Positions 55,208-59,985 of a stretch of DNA of 59,985 nt are shown piece by piece (positions within the stretch are counted from its first letter, which is position 1; the number at the start of each line of letters is the position of its first letter). The stretch comes from Planctomycetota bacterium. GTDB lineage: Bacteria; Planctomycetota; Planctomycetia; Gemmatales; Gemmataceae. Below the pieces are notes generated by a model, which saw only the letters and a program-made list of their open reading frames with translations, searched no databases and was not told the DNA's origin. The position numbers and the translations under genes are program-made. The stretch lies in contig VGYC01000019.1 of NCBI GenBank assembly GCA_016873095.1, positions 1 to 59,985 of the forward strand. The letters are read 5' to 3'.

Positions 55208-55512
55208 AATGTCAGCAAGACATTGCACGCAACCGCGACCCGGGTAACATTCGTTGCATTGCTACCCCCCTCTCAACACCCCGGCAATGAATCCGCCAGC
55301 CTGCTTCAATCTGCGGGAGGACTGGTTTGCGCCCGTTGGTCGTCGGTGCCAGAGTTGCTGGCCAAACGACCCATCGCCATGTGGCGGGCAACTTGCCGTC
55401 GCAAACTGTTGCTTGCGAATTACGTGCGGCACGCTTTCGAGTTTTGTCGGCGAAGCCGCGTTCAGAGGCCAAACGCCTCTGCATTCTGACGCCCAGTTGG
55501 GGCGGCAAACAC
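55208..55512. other. Convergent intergenic region
   Basis: Between the DUF1501 and FGE genes. No gene is supported. It holds a short hairpin at 55463-55481 and a GC-balanced stretch with no recognisable element. Confidence 0.4.
55463..55481. terminator. Short hairpin downstream of the FGE gene
   Basis: A perfect 7-bp stem CAGAGGC/GCCTCTG with a 5-nt loop, about 30 nt past the FGE stop. There is no T-run, so the terminator role is tentative. Confidence 0.35.
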
Positions 55513-56733
55513 TTAACGGGATCGGTTGACTGTCCGGGCACAGCGGAAGCCGATGTGATTGGCGGTGCTTTCGAGATCTCCCTTGCCGCGACCGCCCATC
55601 TTGAAGCGGACGCAATAGTTGTCGCAGCACAGGAACGAGCCGCCGCGCTGCACGCGCTTGGGCACGCCCGGTTCGGTCGGGTCGTCGCTATCCGGCGGTC
55701 CCACCGGGTTGCGCAACTCTGGGTGCGGCGAATAGCGTGGCTGATACCAGTCGGCACACCATTCCCAGACATTGCCGGACATGTCGTGCAGGCCGAAGCC
55801 ATTGGCCGTGAATGAGCCGACCGGCGCCGTGCCGCGGTAGCCGTCCTCGAGCGCATTGTGATACGGAAACTCGCCTTGCCAGGTGTTGGCCATCGGCTTG
55901 CCATGTGGCATGAGCTGGTCACCCCAGGCGTAAGGCTTGCGATCGAGGCCCCCGCGTGCGGCGAATTCCCACTCGGCCTCGGTCGGCAGACGCTTGCCGG
56001 CCCAGAGGGCGAATGCCGTTGCGTCCTCAAAACAGATGTGCACGGCCGGATGGTTGTCACGGCCCTTGAGGTCACTGTTAGGCCCCTCAGGATGCTTCCA
56101 GCACGCCCCGGGAACAGCTCGCCACCATTGCCTGAAGTCCGCCTTCAACGGTTCCAGTCGACTCTCGACTCTGTGAAAGACAAGAGAGAACGGCCGGAGC
56201 ATGGGCCGGGCAAGAAACAGGCCAGCCCAGGGCAGCCCGGCGATTCCCGACTCAGGCGTCACGCCAAGACATGCCAGATAGTCCGGCTGAAACCCGAATG
56301 CCTCGGCCCGGAAGCCCTGGTATTTGCGTGGATCCAGCGGCCGCTCGACAACGGTGACATACCCGGTCGCCTCGATGAACCGGGCAAACTGGGCATTGGT
56401 TACCTCAGTGCGGTCCATCCAGAACCCGTCCACGTAAGCTTTGTGGACCGGCCGGGCATCGCCGAACTCGTCACTGCCCATCCAGAATGTGCCGCCGGGA
56501 ACCCAGACCATGCCTGCAGGCGCCGGTTCCGGAGCAGCTGCAACATTGATCTGCACAGGCCCGAGTTCATCAGCAGTCCAGTAGCGCGGGAAGAAGTGTC
56601 GCCTGACGGTTGGCACCGCCAGGGCAACGACGCTCAGTAGCAGCAATGCGAGCAAACCGATGAACCAGCGACGCTGGCCAGATGCTTCTGCCGGCGTCGC
56701 CGGACTCGGTCGAGGCAAGGCATTTTTTGACAC
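55513..56733 (-). CDS. Membrane-anchored formylglycine-generating enzyme (SUMF1 family)
   Basis: 406-aa enzyme that oxidises the sulfatase active-site cysteine to formylglycine. An N-terminal membrane helix (about 23-42) precedes an FGE-sulfatase domain from about residue 72 (MVWVPGGTFWMGSDE). Its hallmarks are 'PTEAEWEFAARGG', 'MSGNVWEWCADWY' and 'GGSFLCCDNYC', where C369 and C374 keep the C-x4-C spacing of the catalytic pair. The start is a GTG with a weak site, 8 nt after the preceding stop. It is in one operon with the sulfatase, its probable client. Confidence 0.93.
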   Translation of the reverse strand: MSKNALPRPSPATPAEASGQRRWFIGLLALLLLSVVALAVPTVRRHFFPRYWTADELGPVQINVAAAPEPAPAGMVWVPGGTFWMGSDEFGDARPVHKAYVDGFWMDRTEVTNAQFARFIEATGYVTVVERPLDPRKYQGFRAEAFGFQPDYLACLGVTPESGIAGLPWAGLFLARPMLRPFSLVFHRVESRLEPLKADFRQWWRAVPGACWKHPEGPNSDLKGRDNHPAVHICFEDATAFALWAGKRLPTEAEWEFAARGGLDRKPYAWGDQLMPHGKPMANTWQGEFPYHNALEDGYRGTAPVGSFTANGFGLHDMSGNVWEWCADWYQPRYSPHPELRNPVGPPDSDDPTEPGVPKRVQRGGSFLCCDNYCVRFKMGGRGKGDLESTANHIGFRCARTVNRSR

Positions 56734-56741
56734 GGCAACAC

Positions 56742-57185
56742 TCAGCGGGCGCGGACCATCTTCCAGATCGCCTTGTCTCTGGCGAAGGCGAACTCGACAA
56801 TCAAGGAGTTTTCGGTCAGTTCACGGATAATGCTCTTGCGCGTCTCGTCGCGCCCCGTGCTGGGATTCTGCGTGGTGGTCAGCAACACCTTGCCATCGAG
56901 CGCGACACGTGCGTTGAGAATGAACTCGTTACCCTGGTTGTTGAGACGAGCTTCCAGCGACCCGTTGCGATAGAAGTCGAAGGTGGCGCCATCCTGGTCG
57001 CCGGGCTCGATCACCACCCATTTGCCTATCAGTTCGGGCGGCAGTACATTCCAGATCACCAACTCGCAAAAGGCCCAGGTGGCCGTGCCCGCGATCAGCA
57101 AGCACAGCAGTGGCAAGGTCCAGCGTGGCCAGCGCTGCCCGGGTTGCTTGTTTGCCTTGGGGCGAGGCCTGGCGTCGGCTTTCAT
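56742..57185 (-). CDS. Membrane-anchored small protein between sulfatase and FGE
   Basis: 147-aa protein with a basic, Pro-rich N-terminus, one membrane helix (about 24-44), and a small extracytoplasmic beta-rich domain starting 'ELIGKWVVIEPGDQDGATFD' that resembles planctomycete lipocalin-like (TIGR03066/TIGR03067-type) domains. GGGGAG lies 4 nt before the ATG; the longer open frame has no site. It starts 14 nt after the sulfatase stop, so the three genes form an operon. Its function is unknown. Confidence 0.8.
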   Translation of the reverse strand: MKADARPRPKANKQPGQRWPRWTLPLLCLLIAGTATWAFCELVIWNVLPPELIGKWVVIEPGDQDGATFDFYRNGSLEARLNNQGNEFILNARVALDGKVLLTTTQNPSTGRDETRKSIIRELTENSLIVEFAFARDKAIWKMVRAR

Positions 57186-57199
57186 GCGTCTCCCCTGGT

Positions 57200-59683
57200 T
57201 CAATCGCGCATTGGCGGCTGCGGTGCTGGCGCTCCTTCGTTGCCAGTCTCCACTACCACACGACGGATCACGCCGGTAAATGGATACTCGCCGCGATAGT
57301 CGGCGCTGACCGGGGTAAGCGAGTCGCGGCCGCAGCACAGGCCGTCGCCGGAAAGTCCATAAGCGATGGCGCATGTCACCGGAATCTTCCCCTCACCGAC
57401 CTGAACGCCGTTGATGAACAGTTTGCCCGTTCCTGGCGCGCCCTTGCCGATTGCAAGGTTGGGCGGTCCGGTCACGCTGAATTGCCAGCGCATCGTCACC
57501 TTGCCAGCCGGAATCTTCTCGGTGGAGATGATCTTGTACTCGTTGAGCCCGACGTAGTTGTGGGAGAATTGCAGCTTCCGCTCCTTGTTGACAAAAAACG
57601 TATAGCCGCCGAAGCTGCTGCCGTGAGCCAGCAGCACGCCCTCGGCGCCGTCCTCGGGGACCTCAACATCCGCGGTGATCGTGCAGGAGCGGCTGCGAAT
57701 ATCGACGGCATTGGACGATTCAATCTCGCCCGTGCCGGGATAGTAGACGTACCTGTTGCGCGGCGCCGACATCTGCGGCCTCGGAGTGGCGAGACGTTCG
57801 ACGCCGCTGCCGTCCAGCGGCAGGACCTTGTACTTGCTGGCCTGGATCCACCATAGCTGCTTGAGTTCTTCCAGCTTGGCCGGGTACTTGGCCGCCACAT
57901 CCGTAGATTCCGAGAAATCCTCGTCGATGTGGAAGAGCATCCACTTGTCGTTGGCCAGGTCCTTGGCCGTGATCTGCTTGCCGAACTCCCAGGGCGCGTA
58001 AGCCCGCCAGCCGTCCACGTAAAGGGCGCGCTGAGCGAACATCTCGAAATATTGCGCTTCACGCGGAATCTTGGCCTTGCCGCTGGCAAAGGTCGGCGCA
58101 AAGCTGACTCCTTGTAGCGGGTTTTGCACCACGCCGTTGATCGACTTCGGCATTTTGGAATGAAGAGCGTCGAGCACAGTGGGCACCAGATCGGTGGCGT
58201 GAGTGAACTGCCGGCGAATGGCGTTCTTCTCCTTGATGCCCCTGGGCCAGTGCACGATGCACAGGTCCGCGGTGCCGCCGCGCGTCACTTCGCGCTTCCA
58301 GCGGCGGAAGGGCGAGTTGGTGGCCCAGGCCCAGCCCCACGAATAATGCGGATACGTCGATGGATCGCCCCAGCGCTTCAGGTGCTTGAGGTTTTGCTTC
58401 AGGCTGTCGGGCACGTTGTTGAAGAACAGGTTTTCGTTGAACGACCCGTGCGGGCCGCCCTCGGCGCTGGCGCCGTTGTCCGACACTGTGATGATCAGCG
58501 TGTTGTCCAGCTGGCCCATCTCGGTGAGGAAGGCGATCAACTCGCCAATGTGATGGTCCACGTAGGACAGGTAGGCGGCATAGACTTCCATCTGCCGCGC
58601 GTACAGCTCCTTTTCTTCCCTGCCAAGCTTGTCCCATTCCGGCACGTCCCGGTCGCGCGGCGACAGCCTGGTGCCGGCAGGGCAGATGCCCAGGGCGATC
58701 TGGTTGGCCAGCGCCTTCTCACGGTAGTCGTCCCAGCCGGCGTCGAACTTGCCCTTGTACTTGGCGATCCACTCTTTCGGAGCATGGTGGGGAGCATGGC
58801 AAGCGCCCGGGCAGAAATACATGAAGAACGGGCGATCCGGCGCGACCTGCTTCAAGTCCGCGATAAACTCCTTGGCCTTGTCCACCAGATCGGGCACGTT
58901 ATGGTAGCCCTGCTCCGGAGTTTTCGGCGGTTTGATGAAGTGATTGTCGTAGGCCAGCCACGGAGTCCACTGATCGACCTCTCCGCCCAGGAAGCCGTAG
59001 AAGCGATCAAAGCCGCGGCCCAGAGGCCACCACTTGCGATTGGCCCCCAGGTTCATGTCTTCTGCCGGCGTCAGGTGCCACTTGCCGATGGCAAACGCCG
59101 CCCAGCCGAACGGCGTGAGCATCTCCGACAACAGCCCGTTGGCCAGCGGCACGCGCCCATAGGAACCCGGATAACCGGTCGAGCCCTCGGTGATGCACGC
59201 CATGGCGTTGGAATGGTGGTTGCGGCCGGTCAGAAAGCAGGACCGGCTTGGCGAGCACAGGGCCGTGGTGTGGAAGTTATTGTAGCGCAGGCCGTTCTTG
59301 GCCAGCTTGTCAAGGTGTGGCGTCTTGACGACCGGCGAGCCGTAGCAGCCCAGGGCCGCATAGCCCACGTCATCCAGCACGATCAACAGCACATTCGGCG
59401 CGTCCTTGGGTGCGGTGGCCTGCAACGGCCAGTCGGAGGTCGACTCGCCGATGGTGCGGCCAATTCTTCCCTTGAAGGTTGGCTCCCCCGGAGGCGGCGC
59501 CACGGGACCCGTGTCGGACGTTCCCGGCGGTGAGAAGATGCCGCCCGACTGCTTGTCTGCCTGCTTGCTCGGCGACTGCGCTTGCGCGACGGGGCCGATC
59601 ATGCCGCTTCGAAAGGCAGCGATGCCGAGACCCAGTAACGCGCCGAGGCTCAGAAACAGCACCGCCTCCAGCTTACGTCGCAT
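57200..59683 (-). CDS. Secreted arylsulfatase with C-terminal lectin-like domain
   Basis: 827-aa sulfatase. An N-terminal signal/anchor (about 7-28) and a linker precede the sulfatase domain. It has the metal-binding 'VLLIVLDDVGYAALG' (Asp pair) and the formylglycine motif CSPSR near residue 143, which the neighbouring FGE should modify. Later motifs include 'GKWHLTPAED', 'DNTLIITVSDNGA' and 'FFMYFCPGACHAPHHAP'. A C-terminal beta-sandwich (about 650-815) resembles a concanavalin-like domain. The ATG at 59683 has AAGGAGC 6 nt upstream. It probably removes sulfate from sulfated polysaccharides. Confidence 0.95.
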   Translation of the reverse strand: MRRKLEAVLFLSLGALLGLGIAAFRSGMIGPVAQAQSPSKQADKQSGGIFSPPGTSDTGPVAPPPGEPTFKGRIGRTIGESTSDWPLQATAPKDAPNVLLIVLDDVGYAALGCYGSPVVKTPHLDKLAKNGLRYNNFHTTALCSPSRSCFLTGRNHHSNAMACITEGSTGYPGSYGRVPLANGLLSEMLTPFGWAAFAIGKWHLTPAEDMNLGANRKWWPLGRGFDRFYGFLGGEVDQWTPWLAYDNHFIKPPKTPEQGYHNVPDLVDKAKEFIADLKQVAPDRPFFMYFCPGACHAPHHAPKEWIAKYKGKFDAGWDDYREKALANQIALGICPAGTRLSPRDRDVPEWDKLGREEKELYARQMEVYAAYLSYVDHHIGELIAFLTEMGQLDNTLIITVSDNGASAEGGPHGSFNENLFFNNVPDSLKQNLKHLKRWGDPSTYPHYSWGWAWATNSPFRRWKREVTRGGTADLCIVHWPRGIKEKNAIRRQFTHATDLVPTVLDALHSKMPKSINGVVQNPLQGVSFAPTFASGKAKIPREAQYFEMFAQRALYVDGWRAYAPWEFGKQITAKDLANDKWMLFHIDEDFSESTDVAAKYPAKLEELKQLWWIQASKYKVLPLDGSGVERLATPRPQMSAPRNRYVYYPGTGEIESSNAVDIRSRSCTITADVEVPEDGAEGVLLAHGSSFGGYTFFVNKERKLQFSHNYVGLNEYKIISTEKIPAGKVTMRWQFSVTGPPNLAIGKGAPGTGKLFINGVQVGEGKIPVTCAIAYGLSGDGLCCGRDSLTPVSADYRGEYPFTGVIRRVVVETGNEGAPAPQPPMRD

Positions 59684-59787
59684 CTTGCCGCTCCTTGGTA
59701 TTCCGCACAAAGATTTGGGATTCACCGAACACGAACTGTCCAGCTAGCGTCCTTGATCCCCAGAAGTTATCTCGTTTGAGTCAAGTT

Positions 59788-59985
59788 TCATGCAGGCACT
59801 TTCTGGGCCTCGATCCAATGGTCGATGTCTGCGTCAAGGCGTTCGAAGCTGTGGCGTAACGGATTGTCACTGTCAGGTTCGTCGGCGCAGACGTGGGCCA
59901 GGCCGGGGCGCAGGATGCGGTTATAGGTGCGCGTACAGAACATGGCGGTGCGCCAGCCCTGGTCTGTGACGCGGTAGCGGTGGGT
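59788..59985 (-). CDS. C-terminal end of a protein truncated by the window edge
   Basis: Minus-strand frame open from the edge to a stop at 59788-59790, giving 65 codons of sensible composition: 'THRYRVTDQGWRTAMFCTRT', then 'ILRPGLAHVCADEPDSDN' and a final IEAQKVPA. The 'YRVTDQGWRTAMF' segment resembles the wing of a winged-helix DNA-binding domain, with a helical tail. No start is visible, so the family is not called. Low evidence, but the frame is consistent throughout. Confidence 0.5.
   Translation of the reverse strand, partial: THRYRVTDQGWRTAMFCTRTYNRILRPGLAHVCADEPDSDNPLRHSFERLDADIDHWIEAQKVPA

Overview
The window is about 60 kb of GC-rich bacterial DNA that reads as a member of the Planctomycetota, probably a Gemmata-like lineage. 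The evidence is the gene content: a DUF1559 pseudopilin-like protein followed by a small lipoprotein, a DUF1501 protein, a PVC-type membrane-bound dehydrogenase with HEAT repeats and a C-terminal haem c site, paired FG-GAP/ASPIC proteins, a secreted sulfatase next to a formylglycine-generating enzyme, and many exported proteins. Genes lie on both strands in short operons. I see no rRNA, tRNA, CRISPR array, phage or insertion sequence.

Layout. 0.4-3.7 kb: two tandem SPFH/band-7 membrane proteins with vault-like N-terminal repeats. 3.9-6.7 kb: an IRG-like GTPase converging on ribonuclease Y. 6.8-9.2 kb: a small membrane peptide and an ABC-2 exporter pair. 9.3-16.8 kb: a polysaccharide locus with an export ABC transporter (Wzm/Wzt type), rmlC, rmlD and two tandem-domain glycosyltransferases, consistent with a rhamnose-containing surface glycan. 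16.8-27.6 kb: an MscS channel, the dehydrogenase/cytochrome, a zinc-ribbon membrane protein, a G8/beta-helix protein like animal CEMIP/TMEM2, a DUF2784 protein, a Tat-exported TIM-barrel isomerase, a DUF2314-like protein and an SGNH hydrolase. 28.0-35.3 kb: DUF1559, lipoprotein, TPR protein and two FG-GAP/ASPIC proteins. 35.3-40.6 kb: tsaD, then a DnaK-like gene, a membrane protein and a J-like protein that lacks HPD. 40.6-45.0 kb: a TatD-like hydrolase, a small protein and larE, then a polar amino acid ABC transporter with a fused binding protein and permease. 45.4-50.2 kb: a subtilase, a polyprenyl synthetase, tmk and a nicotinate phosphoribosyltransferase. 50.2-59.7 kb: a polytopic membrane protein, a Rieske oxygenase, a DUF1501 protein, and a sulfatase / small protein / FGE operon. 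The right edge cuts a gene on the minus strand.

The most interesting signal is at 32757-32759. An FG-GAP protein gene is interrupted by a single in-frame TGA. The same frame stays open for another 224 codons and encodes the expected C-terminal half, including the ASPIC/UnbV domain. A hairpin shortly downstream fits the general form of a bacterial SECIS element. I propose a selenocysteine-containing member of the FG-GAP/ASPIC family (U569, in a U-S-C motif). A plain nonsense mutation remains the main alternative.

Other notable structure: a dispersed intergenic repeat with three copies; a duplicated segment of about 80 bp that ends the DUF2784 reading frame, embedded in palindromes built from 9-nt units; a 111-nt palindrome after the lipoprotein gene; and two apparent single-base frameshift regions (DnaK, second FG-GAP protein), which may be sequencing indels or real lesions. 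All functional calls come from reading the translated sequences; no database search was possible.
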